Source of the DNA: Hydractinia symbiolongicarpus
Taxonomy: Eukaryota; Cnidaria; Hydrozoa; Anthoathecata; Hydractiniidae
Assembly: GCF_029227915.1 (NCBI RefSeq)
Contig: NC_079885.1
Span: forward strand, 27,903,001 to 27,967,000
Reading direction: 5' to 3'
Length of the DNA stretch: 64,000 bases
Part shown: positions 1-10,345 of the stretch, piece by piece
Numbering within the stretch: the stretch's first letter is position 1
Layout: every line of letters begins with the position of its first letter
Made by a program: the position numbers and the translations under genes
Notes under the pieces: model-generated
Told to the model about the DNA's origin: nothing
What the model saw: the letters and a program-made list of their open reading frames with translations, nothing else
Databases searched by the model: none

Positions 1-2614
1 TAGATAAAATAAGTCATTTTTTACTGTGGGACCAATCCTGGCCGTTAGCACACGCTGAATAAATAGGAACAGTTTCAAAGACTACATTTCGTTGACCTTC
101 TGGCGGTAAAAATCCGTTTGAGTTACAACGGTTGCGTCACATATTCGTACGAACATGTATTTAGCGATAGTATTCGGATATTACTAGGTTGCATCGTTTT
201 TAACAGTGAAAGGATTGACTGTGGGACTTAATTGAACTGATTTTGGACTTTGACCTCATAAATGTGATAAATGAGACAATTGGATTCAAGAAATAACATT
301 CTTTTTAATTTGACATGATTGCTGGAAGTTACCGATTTCGCTGGGCGCTGTGGTAGCGTTTTATTTAAAAGTTTAGATAAATAAGTCATTTTGTACTGTG
401 GGACCAATCCTAGCAGTTAGCGGGCGTTGAAGAAATAGAAACATTTTCAAAAACTACATTTCATTGACTTTCTAACGGTGTCAATCCGCTTGACTTACAA
501 CAGTTAAGTCACATATTTCTACCAACATGTATTTAGTGATTTTTTTCCGATATTACTAAGTTGTATCGCTCTTAACAGTAAAACGATTGACTGTGGGATT
601 CAATTGAAGTGATTCTGGACTGTGACCTTATAAATGTGATAAGTGAGCCAACTGGACCCCAAGAAATGACATTCTTCTTAATTTGACATGATTGCCGCAA
701 CTCAGCGATTACACTGGTCGCTGTTTGGAGCGCTTCAATAAAAAATTTAGATAAATAAGTCATTTTTTACTGTGGGACGAATCCTAGCCGTTATTGCGCG
801 CTGAGGAAATAGAGACAGTTTTAGAAGGTACATTTCAATGAATCTCTAACGGTATGATTCCATTTGAGTTACAACGGTTAAGTCACATATTCGTACCAAC
901 ATGTATATAGTGATTTTTTTCCGATATTACTAAGTTGTATCGCTCTTAACAGTAAAACGATTGACTGTGGGATTCAATTGAAGTGATTCTGGACTGTGAC
1001 CTTATAAATGTGATAAGTGAGCCAACTGGACCCCAAGAAATGACATTCTTCTTAATTTGACATGATTGCCGCAACTCAGCGATTACACTGGTCGCTGTTT
1101 GGAGCGCTTCATTAAAAAATTTAGATAAATAAGTCATTTTTTACTGTGGGACGAATCCTAGCCGTTATCGCGCGCTGAGGAAATAGAGACAGTTTTAGAA
1201 GGTACATTTCAATGAATCTCTAACGGTATGATTCCATTTGAGTTACAACGGTTAAGTCACATATTCGTACCAACATGTATATAGTGATTTTTTTCCGATA
1301 TTACTAAGTTGTATCGCTTTTAACAGTGAAACGATTGACTGGGGGACTTAATCGAAGTGATTCTGGACTGCGACCTTATAAATGTGATAAATGAGCCAAT
1401 TGGACTACAAGGAAAAGCATTCTTCTTAATTTGACATGATTGCTGTATATCAGCAATTACACTCGGCGCAATGGTAGCGCTTCACTTAAAGATTTTTATA
1501 AATTATATCATTTGATACTGTGGGACCAATCCTAGCCGTTAGTGCGCGCTGAAAAAGAATAGACTGTTTCAAATGCTACATTTCATTGACTTTTTAACGG
1601 TATCAGTCCGTTTCAACTACAACGGGTAGGTCACATATTCGTACCAACATGTATTTAGTGATTTTTTCCGATACTACTAAGTTGTATTGCTTTTGACAGT
1701 GAAGCGATTGCCTGTGGGACTTAATTGAAGTGATTCTGGACTGTGACCTTATGAATGTGTAAGATGAGCGAATTGGATTCCAAGGAATAACATTCTTCTT
1801 AATTTGACATGATTGCTGCAATTCAGCGATTACACTCGTCCCAATGGTAGCGCTTCACTTAAAAATTTAGATAAAATAAGTCATTTTTTACTGTGGGACC
1901 AATCCTAGCCGTTAGCACGGGCTGAAGAAATAGAGACAGTTTCAATAACTACATTTCATTGACTTTCTAACGGTGTCAACCCGCATAACTTACAACGGTT
2001 GCGTCACGTATTCGTACCAACATGTATTTAGTGATTCTTTTTCGATATTACGAAGTTGTATTGCTTTTGACAGTGAAACGATTGACTGTGGGTCTTAATT
2101 GAAGTGATTCTGTACTGTGACCTTATAAATGTAATAAATGAACCAATTGGACTCCGAGGAATAACATTCTTCTTAATTTGGCATGATTTCTGGAATTCAG
2201 CGATTACACTCGGCCCTATGGTAGCTCTTCACTTAAAAATTTAGATAAAATAAGTCATTTTTTACTGTGGGACCAATCCTGGCCGTTAGCACGCGCTGAA
2301 TAAATAGGAACAGAATCAAAGACTATATTTCATTGACTTTCTAACGGAATCAGTCCGTTTCAATTACAACGGTTGCATCACATATTCGTACCAACATATA
2401 TTTAGCGATATTTTTCTGATTTTACTAGGTTGAATCGTTTTTAACAGTGAAAGGATTGACTGTGGGACTTATATGAACAGATTTTGGACTTTGAACTTAT
2501 AAATGTGATAAATGAGACAATTGGACCCAAGAAATAACATTCTTCTTAATTTGACATGATTGCTGGAATATACCGATTTCACTGGGCGCTGTGGTAGCGC
2601 TTCATTTAAAAACT
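1..2614 (+). repeat. Seven diverged units in W-P-Q-Q-U-V-W order
   Basis: Unit starts: 1, 374, 748, 1122, 1495, 1868, 2242. The first has the TCCTGGCCGTTAGCAC front typical of type W, 374 has a P-like front, 748 and 1122 have the Q-like front ACGAATCCTAGCCGTTAT, 1495 resembles U, 1868 resembles V, and 2242 starts as W. This is a worn version of the eight-unit family seen intact at 19944-22929. The start of 1495 is degenerate (TTTTATAAATTATATCA). The 2242 unit changes type at about 2341, where it joins a block shared with 11190 onward. Confidence 0.75.
535..1318 (+). repeat. Recent single-unit (374-bp) tandem duplication
   Basis: Bases 535-944 and 909-1318 are the same sequence shifted by 374. 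I see only two differences (an A/T in the CTTCAATAAA region and a T/C in GTTATTGCG). Shared private variants include CGCTCTTAACAGTAAAACG and GGGATTCAATTG. The duplication created the consecutive similar units at 374, 748 and 1122. Confidence 0.8.
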
Positions 2615-3328
2615 TAGATAAATAAGTCTTTTCTACGGTGGGACCAATCCTATCCGTTAGCACGCGCTGAAGAAAGAGAGACAGTTTTAAAAACTAAATT
2701 TCATTGACTTTCTAACGGTATCAGTCCGTTTCAATTACAACGGTTGCGTCACATATTCGTACCACCATGTATTTAGCGATATTTTTCTGATTTTACTAGG
2801 TTGCATCGCTTTTAACAGTGAAAGGATTGACTGTGGGACTTAATTGAACAGATTTTGGACTTTGACCTTATAAATGTGATAAATGAGACAATTGGACCAA
2901 AGGAATAACAATCTTCTTAATTTGACATGATTGCTGGAGTTTACCGATTTCGCTGGGCGCTGTGGTAGCGTTTTATAAAAAAGTTTAGATAAATAAATCA
3001 TTTTGTACTGTGGGACCAATCTTAGCTGTTAGCGCGCGTTGAAGAAGTAGAGACAGTTTCAAATACTACATTTCATTGACTTTCTAACGGTATCAGTCCG
3101 TTTCCACTACAACGGTTGCGTTACATACTCGTACCAACATGTATTTAGTGATTTTTTTCCGATATTACTAAGTTGTATCGCTTTTAACAGTGAAACGATT
3201 GACTGTAGGACTTAATTGAACTTATTTTGGACTGTGATCTTATAAATGTGATAAGGGAGACAATTGGACCCAAGAAATAACATTCTTCTTACTTTGACAT
3301 GATTGCTGGTATTTACCGATTTTACTGG

Positions 3329-3343
3329 GCGCTGTGGTAGCGC
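3329..3343. other. Tail hairpin GCGCT-GTGGT-AGCGC (recurs per unit)
   Basis: The last 30 bases of the unit starting at 2986 contain a perfect 5-bp inverted repeat, GCGCT and AGCGC, around the 5-base spacer GTGGT. The same element is present in most units whose tail is of the CTGGGCGCTGTGGTAGCGC form. Units with the GGCGCTGTTTGGAGCGC tail (for example near 18800 and 50030) keep the same stem around a 6-base spacer. Units with the CTCGGCCCAATGGTAGCG tail (types Q, R, T and U) lose the left arm. It could extrude as a small hairpin or simply be sequence composition; no function is shown. Confidence 0.7.
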
Positions 3344-3402
3344 TTCATTTAAAAATTTAGATAAATAAGTCATTTTTTACGGTTGGACCAACCCTAGCCG
3401 TT

Positions 3403-3412
3403 AGCGCGCGCT
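3403..3412. other. CpG palindrome AGCGCGCGCT (recurs per unit)
   Basis: A 10-bp perfect palindrome with alternating purine and pyrimidine, giving four consecutive GC steps in an otherwise AT-rich unit. It recurs about 50 bp into many units (for example near 6756, 12253 and 18506). Variants lose symmetry: GCGGGC in type V, GCCCGC in the 8124 and 15857 units, GCACGC in type W. Candidate site for CpG methylation or local Z-form DNA; that role is inferred. Confidence 0.7.
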
Positions 3413-3457
3413 GAAGAAAGAGAGACAGTTTTAAAAACTACATTTCATTGACTTTCT

Positions 3458-3487
3458 AACGGTATCAGTCCGTTTCAATTACAACGG
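3458..3487. other. Overlapping inverted repeats AACGG / CCGTT / AACGG
   Basis: AACGG (3458-3462) pairs perfectly with CCGTT (3470-3474) across a 7-base loop, and the same CCGTT pairs equally well with a second AACGG (3483-3487) across an 8-base loop. The two hairpins are mutually exclusive. The trio recurs in most units of types a, b, c, d, R and U. In types P and V the middle arm reads CCGCT and the pairing is weaker, and in type Q it is CCATT. Structure is seen in the sequence; any role is unknown. Confidence 0.6.
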
Positions 3488-3499
3488 TTGCGTCACATA

Positions 3500-3519
3500 T
3501 TCGTACCAACATGTATTTA
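3500..3519 (+). other. Most conserved block of the unit, TTCGTACCAACATG
   Basis: TTCGTACCAACATGTATTTA and minor variants occur at this place in nearly every unit. The main alternative is TTCGTCCCCACATG, found in the units near 7905, 9750, 15640, 28320 and 48340. Units otherwise quite different at their ends agree here, suggesting selection or frequent homogenisation. Reading one base earlier, it matches 6 of the 9 essential bases of the mammalian CENP-B box (TTCG, the central A and one of the final G bases) but lacks the CGGG end. I would not call it a CENP-B box. Confidence 0.55.
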
Positions 3520-4102
3520 GCGATATTTTTCTGATTTTACTAGGTTACATCGCTTTTAACAGTGAAAGGATTGACTGTGGGACTCAATTGAACAGATTTT
3601 GGACTTTGAACTTATAAATGTGATAAATGAGACAATTGGACCAAAGGAATAACAATCTTCTTAATTTGACATGATTGCTGGAACTTACCGATTTCGCTGG
3701 GCGCGGTGGTAGCGTTTTATAAAAAAGTTTAGATAAATAAGTCATTTTGTACTGTGGGACCAATCTTAGCCGTTAGCGAGCGTTGAAGAAATAGAGACAG
3801 TTTTAAATACTACATTTCCTTGACTTTCTAACGGTATCAGTCCGTTTCAACTACAACGGTTGCGTCACATATTCGTACCAACATGTATTTAGTGATTTTT
3901 TTCCGATATAACTAAGTTGTATCGCTTCTAACAGTGAAACGATTGACTGTAGGACTTAATTAAACTGATCTTGGACTGTGACCTTATAAATTTGATAAGT
4001 GAGACAATTGGACTGCAAGATGTAACATTCTTCTTAATTTGACATGATTGCCGGAACTCAGCAATTACACTGGGCGCTGTGGTAGCGCTTCATTTAAAAA
4101 CT

Positions 4103-5590
4103 TAGATAAATAAGTCTTTTCTACGGTGGGACCAATCCTAGCCGTTAGCGCGCGCCGAAGAAAGAGAGACAGTTTTAAAAACTACATTTCATTGACTTTC
4201 TAACGGTATCAGTCCGTTTCAATTACAACGGTTGCGTCACATATTCGTACCACCATGTATTTAGCGATATTTTTCTGATTTTACTAGGTTGCATCGCTTT
4301 TAACAGTGAAAGGATTGACTGTGGGACTTAATTGAACAGATTTTGGACTTTGACCTTATAAATGTGATAAATGAGACAATTGGACCAAAGGAATAACAAT
4401 CTTCTTAATTTGACATGATTGCTGGAGTTTACCGATTTCGCTGGGCGCTGTGGTAGCGTTTTATAAAAAAGTTTAGATAAATAAATCATTTTGTACTGTG
4501 GGACCAATCTTAGCTGTTAGCGCGCGTTGAAGAAGTAGAGACAGTTTCAAATACTACATTTCATTGACTTTCTAACGGTATCAGTCCGTTTCCACTACAA
4601 CGGTTGCGTTACATACTCGTACCAACATGTATTTAGTGATTTTTTTCCGATATTACTAAGTTGTATCGCTTTTAACAGTGAAACGATTGACTGTAGGACT
4701 TAATTGAACTTATTTTGGACTGTGATCTTATAAATGTGATAAGGGAGACAATTGGACCCAAGAAATAACATTCTTCTTACTTTGACATGATTGCTGGTAT
4801 TTACCGATTTTACTGGGCGCTGTGGTAGCGCTTCATTTAAAAATTTAGATAAATAAGTCATTTTTTACGGTTGGACCAACCCTAGCCGTTAGCGCGCGCT
4901 GAAGAAAGAGAGACAGTTTTAAAAACTACATTTCATTGACTTTCTAACGGTATCAGTCCGTTTCAATTACAACGGTTGCGTCACATATTCGTACCAACAT
5001 GTATTTAGCGATATTTTTCTGATTTTACTAGGTTACATCGCTTTTAACAGTGAAAGGATTGACTGTGGGACTCAATTGAACAGATTTTGGACTTTGAACT
5101 TATAAATGTGATAAATGAGACAATTGGACCAAAGGAATAACAATCTTCTTAATTTGACATGATTGCTGGAACTTACCGATTTCGCTGGGCGCGGTGGTAG
5201 CGTTTTATAAAAAAGTTTAGATAAATAAGTCATTTTGTACTGTGGGACCAATCTTAGCCGTTAGCGAGCGTTGAAGAAATAGAGACAGTTTTAAATACTA
5301 CATTTCATTGACTTTCTAACGGTATCAGTCCGTTTCAACTACAACGGTTGCGTCACATATTCGTACCAACATGTATTTAGTGATTTTTTTCCGATATAAC
5401 TAAGTTGTATCGCTTCTAACAGTGAAACGATTGACTGTAGGACTTAATTGAACTGATCTTGGACTGTGACCTTATAAATTTGATAAGTGAGACAATTGGA
5501 CTGCAAGATGTAACATTCTTCTTAATTTGACATGATTGCCGGAACTCAGCAATTACACTGGGCGCTGTGGTAGCGCTTCATTTAAAAACT
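4103..5590 (+). repeat. Four-unit higher-order repeat abcd, copy 2
   Basis: Unit starts: 4103, 4474, 4846, 5218. It follows copy 1 directly with the same 1,488-bp length and I count only about half a dozen substitutions between them, four of them in the first unit (for example TATCC to TAGCC, and CTGAAG to CCGAAG). The b and c units look identical. A third copy begins at 5591 but only its a unit is faithful before it merges into another block. Confidence 0.9.
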
Positions 5591-6706
5591 TAGATCAATA
5601 AGTCTTTTCTACGGTGGGACCAATCCTAGCCGTTAGCGCGCGCCGAAGAAAGAGAGACAGTTTTAAAAACTACATTTCATTGACTTTCTAACGGTATCAG
5701 TCCGTTTCAATTACAACGGTTGCGTCACATATTCGTACCACCATGTATTTAGCGATATTTTTCTGATTTTACTAGGTTACATCGCTTTTAACAGTGAAAG
5801 GATTGACTGTGGGACTTAATTGAACAGATTTTGGACTTTGACCTTATAAATGTGATAAATGAGACAATTGGACCAAAGGAATAACAATCTTCTTAATTTG
5901 ACATGATTGCTGGAGTTTACCGATTTCGCTGGGCGCTGTGGTAGCGTTTTATAAAAAAGTTTAGATAAATAAGTCATTTTGTACTGTGGGACCAATCTTA
6001 GCCGTTAGCGCGCGTTTAAGAAATAGAGACAGTTTTAAATACTACATTTCATTGACTTTCTAACGGTATCAGTCCGTTTCAACTACAACGGTTGCGTCAC
6101 ATACTCGTACCAACATGTATTTAGTGATTTTTTTCCGATATTACTAAGTTGTATCGCTTTTAACACTGAAACGATTGACTGTAGGACTTAATTGAACTGA
6201 TCTTGGGCTGTGACCTTATAAATTTAATAAGTGAGAAAATTGGACTGCAAGAAGTAACATTCTTCTTAATTTGACATGATTGCCGGAACTCAACGATTAC
6301 ACTGGGCGCTGTGGTAGTACTTCATTTAAAAATTTAGATAAATAAGTCATTCCTTACTGTAGAACCAATCCTAGCCGTTAGCCCGCGCTGAAGAAAGAGA
6401 AACAGTTTTAAAAACTACATTTCATTGACTTTCTAACGGTGTCAATCCGCTTAAGTTACAACGGTTGCGTCACATACTCGTACCAACATGTATTTAGCGA
6501 TATTTTTCTGATTTTACTAGGTTGAATCGTTTTTAACAGTGAAAGGATTGACTGTGGGACTTAATTGAACTTATTTTGGACTGTGACCTTATAAATGTGA
6601 TAAGTGAGACAATTGGACCCAAGAAATAACATTTTTCTTACCTTGACATGATTGCTGGAATTTACCGATTTCACTGGGCGCTGTGGTAGCGCTTCATTTA
6701 AAAACT

Positions 6707-7009
6707 TTGATAAATAAGTTTTTTCTACGGTGGGACCAATCCTAGCCGTTAGCGCGCGCTGAAGAAAGAGAGACAGTTTTAAAAACTACCTTTCATTGAC
6801 TTTCTAACGGTATCATTCCGTTTCAATTACAACGGTTGCGTCACATATTCGTACGAACATGTATTTGGCGATGGTATTCTGATATTACTAGGTTGCATTG
6901 CTTTTAATAGTGAAAGGATTGACTTTGGGACTTAATTGAACTGACTTTGGACTTTGACCTCATAAATGTGATAAATGAGACAACTGTGGTAGCGCTTCAT
7001 TTAAAAATT
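6707..7009 (+). repeat. Shortened unit, 303 bp (internal 69-70-bp deletion)
   Basis: The unit runs normally to GATAAATGAGACAA and then jumps to CTGTGGTAGCGC. The segment that normally carries TTGGACCC, TAATTTGACATGATTGC and the GATTTCGCTGGGCG tail is missing. The junction lies at 6981-6986. A CTG at the junction would fit a short-homology deletion if the parent read CAACTGG, as several types do; that parent is inferred. Confidence 0.85.
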
Positions 7010-9983
7010 TAGATAAATAAGTCATTTTTTACGGTGGGACTAATCCTAGCCGTTAGCGCGCTGAAGAAAGAGAGACAGTTTTAAAAAGTACATTTCATTG
7101 ACTTTCTAACGGTATCAGTCCGTTTCAATTACAACGGTTGCGTCACATATTCGTACCAACATGTATTTAGTGATTTTTTCCCGATATTACTAAGATGTAT
7201 CGCTTTTAACAGTGAAACGATTGACTGTAGGACTTAATTGAAGTGATTCTGGACTGTGACCTTATAAATGTGATAAATGAGCCAATTGGACTCCAAGAAA
7301 TGACATTTTACTTAATTTGACATGATTGCTGCAATTCAGCGATTACACTCGGCCCAATGGTAGCGCATCCCTTAATAATTTAGATAAAAAAGTCATTGTT
7401 TACGGAGGGACCAATCCTAGCCGTTAGCGCGCGTTGAAGAAATAGAGGCAGTTTTAAATACTACATTTCATTGACTTTCTAACGGTATCAGTCCGTTTCA
7501 ACTACAGCGGTTGCGTCACATATTCATACCAACATGAACTTAATGATTTTTCCGATATTACTAAGTTGTATCGCTTTTAACATTGAAAGGATTGACTGTG
7601 GGACTTAATTGAACTGATCTTAGTCTGTGACCTTATAAATTTGATAAGTGAGACAATTGGACTGCAAGAAGTAAAATTCTTCTTAATTGGACATGAGTGC
7701 CGGAACTCAGCGATTACACTGGGCGCTGTGGTAGTACTTTATTTAAAAATTTACATAAGTAAGTCATTTTTTACTGTGGGACGAATCCTAGCCGTTATCG
7801 CGCGCTGAAGAAATAGAGGCAGCTTTAGAAGGTACGTTTCAATGAATTTCTAACGGGATGAGTCCGTTTGAGTTACATCGGTTGAGTCACATATTCGTCC
7901 CCACATGTATTTAGGGATATGTTTCTGGTAATACTAGGTTGTATCGCTTTTAACAGTGAAACGATTGACTGTGGCACTTAATTAAACTGATTTTGGACTG
8001 TGTCCTTATAAATGTCATAAGTGAGACAATTGGAACCAAGAAATATCATTCTTCTTAATTTGACATGATTGCTGGAATTTACTGATTTCCCTGGGCGCTG
8101 TGGTACTGATTCACTTAAAAATTTAGATAAATAAGTCATTTTTTACGGTGGGACCAATCTTAGCCGTTAGCCCGCGCTGAAGAAAGAGAAACAGTTTTAA
8201 AAACTACATTTCATTGACTCTCTAACGGTATCAGTCCATTTCAATTACAACGGTTGCGTCACATATTCGTACCATCATGTATTTAGCGATATTTTTCTGA
8301 TTTTACTAGGTTGCATCGTTTTTAACAGTGAAAGGAATGACTGTGGGACTTAATTGAACTGATTTTAGACTTTGACCTCCAAAATTTGATAAATGAGACA
8401 ATTGGACCCAATAAATAACATTCTTCTTAATTTGACATGATTGCTGGAATTTACCGATTTCGCTGGGCGCTGTGGTAACGTTTTTTTTAAAAGTTTAGAT
8501 AAATAAGTCATTGTTTACGGTGGAACCAATCCTAGCCGTTAGCGCGCGTTGAAGAAATAGAAACATTTTCAAAAACTACATTTCATTGACTTTCTAACGG
8601 TGTCAATCCGTTTGACTTACAACGGTTGCGTCACATTGTCATACCAACATGTACTTAATGATTTTTTCCGATATTACTAAGTTGTATCGCTTTTAACCGT
8701 GAAACGATTGACTGTGGGACTTAATTGAAGTGATTCTGGACTGTGACCTTATAAATGTGATAAGTGAGATAATTGGAACCAAGAAATATCATTCTTCCTA
8801 ATTTGACATGATTGCAGGAATTTACCGATTTCACTGGGCGCTGTGGTAGGGATTCACTTAAAAATTTAGATAAATAAGACATTTTTTACGGTGGGACCAA
8901 TCCTAGCCGTTAGCCCGCGCTGAAGAAAGAGAAACAGTTTTAAAAACTACATTTTATTGACTCTCTAATGGTATCAGTCCGTTTCAATTACAACGGTTGC
9001 GTCACATATTCGTACCATCATGTATTTAGCGATATTTTTCTGATTTTACTAGGTTGCATCGCTTTTAACAGTGAAAGGATTGACTGTGGGACTTGATTGA
9101 ACTGATTTTGGACTTTGACCTCATAAATGTGATAAATGAGACAATTGGACCCAAGAAATATCATTCGCCTTAATTTGACATGATTGCTAGAATTTACCGA
9201 TTTCGCTGGGCACTGTGGTAGCGCTTTACTTAAAATTTAGATAAATAAGTCTTTTTTTACTGTAGGACTAATCCTCACCGTTATCACGCGCTGAAGAGAT
9301 AGAGACATTCTCAAAAACTACATTTCATTGAATTCTTGGCGGTACCAATCCGTTTGAGTTACAACGGTTGCGACACATATTCGTACCAACATGTATTTAG
9401 TGATATTTTTGCGATATTATTGAGTTATATCGCTTTTAACAGTGAAACGATTGACACTGGGACTTAATTGAAGTAACTTTGGACTGTGACCTTATAAATG
9501 TAATAAGTGAGCCAACTGGAACCCAAGAAATGACATTCTTCTTAATTTGACATGATTGCCGCAAGTCAGCGTTTTCACTGGTCGCTGTTTGGAGCGCTTC
9601 ATTTAAAAATTTAGATAAATAAGTGATTTTTTACTTTGGAACGAATCCTAGCCGTTATCGCGCGCTGAAGAAATAGAGACAGTTTTAGAAGGTACGTTTC
9701 AATGAATTTCTATCGGTATGAGTCCGTTTGAGTTACATCGGTTGAGTCACATATTCGTCCCCACATGTATTTTGGGATATTTTTCTGATAATACTAGGTT
9801 GTATCGCTTTTAACAGTGCAACGATTGACTGTGGCACTTAATTGAACTCATTTTGGACTGTGACCTTATAAATCTGATAAGTGAGACAATTGGAACCAAG
9901 AAATATCATTCCTCTTAATTTGAAATGATTTCTGGGATTTACTGATTTCACTGGGCGCTGTGGTAGGGATTCACTTAAAAATT

Positions 9984-10345
9984 TAGATAAATATGTCATT
10001 TTTTACGGTGGGACCAATCATAGCCGTTAGCCCGCGCTAAAGAAGGAGAGACAGTTCTAAAAACTACATTTCATTGACTTTCTAACGGCATCAGTCCGTT
10101 TCAATTACAACGGTTGCGTCACATATTCGTACCAACATGCATTTAGCGATATTTTTCTGATTTTACTAGGTTGCATCGCTTTTAACAGTGAAAGGATTGA
10201 CTGTGGGACTTAATTGAACTGATTTTGGACTTTGACCTCAAAAATGTGATAAATGAGACAAGAAATAACATTCGTCTTAATTTGGCATGATTTCTGGAAT
10301 TCAGCGATTACACTCGGCCCTATGGTAGCTCTTCACTTAAAAATT
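9984..10345 (+). repeat. Shortened unit, 362 bp (10-bp deletion)
   Basis: GAGACAATTGGACCCAAGAA is reduced to GAGACAAGAA at about 10255-10264. The lost segment ends in CA and is preceded by CA, so slippage on a 2-base repeat would explain it. The same deletion is in the units starting at 17717 and 47829. Confidence 0.8.

Larger units (their letters stand above)
3358..3729 (+). repeat. Reference satellite unit (372 bp, type c)
   Basis: This unit is a good reading reference. It has 137 G+C of 372 bases. Segments in order: AT-rich phase box with A-tract, CpG-rich CCGTTAGCGCGCGCTG at about 3398-3413, ACATTTCATTGAC at about 3440, the AACGG/CCGTT/AACGG trio at 3458-3487, the conserved block TTCGTACCAACATG beginning at 3500, a T-rich stretch, the second ACTGTGGGAC-like box at about 3574, ATAAATGTGATAAATGAGACAATTGG, TAATTTGACATGATTGC, and a GC-rich tail containing GGTGGTAGCG. 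Type c is recognised by ACGGTTGGACCAACCC near its start. A near-identical copy starts at 4846 and others at 12207, 38968 and 41943. Confidence 0.95.
2615..4102 (+). repeat. Four-unit higher-order repeat abcd, copy 1
   Basis: Unit starts: 2615 (a), 2986 (b), 3358 (c), 3730 (d). Marks: a has ACTTAGATAAATAAGTCTTTTC and ACCACCATG; b has AAATAAATCATTTTG, GAAGAAGTAGAG and ACATACTCGTACC; c has ACGGTTGGACCAACCC; d has TTAGCGAGCGTTGAAG, GATATAACTAAG and CTGCAAGATG. Total 1,488 bp, exactly four times 372. Confidence 0.9.
5591..10345 (+). repeat. 13-unit block, copy 1 of the 7.7-kb-spaced duplication
   Basis: Unit starts: 5591, 5962, 6335, 6707, 7010, 7381, 7752, 8124, 8496, 8867, 9238, 9612, 9984. Positions 5556-10284 match 13289-18017 with a constant offset of 7,733 and rare substitutions. 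It contains the 303-bp unit 6707-7009 and the 362-bp unit 9984-10345. The match breaks inside the last unit, at TTAATTTG/GCATGATTTCTGG, where this copy switches to a type V-like tail. Confidence 0.9.

Noticed and set aside
572-763. Recurring 63-aa minus-strand open frame beginning MTYLSKFF (also at 946, 20142, 23128, 25369, 32083, 33203, 51744)
   Set aside because: It lies across the unit boundary of P-type units and recurs because the unit recurs. It has no recognisable domain, and the frame is destroyed in other unit types by indels and stops. No promoter or ribosome-site context is visible.
3500-3516. True CENP-B box
   Set aside because: Three of nine essential bases, including most of the terminal CGGG, are missing in all units I checked.
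3537-3556. RNA polymerase III B-box (GGTTCGANNCC-like) at AGGTTGCATCGC / AGGTTGAATCG
   Set aside because: Only the GGTT and a few further bases agree, no matching A-box stands at a suitable distance, and no tRNA-like fold is seen.
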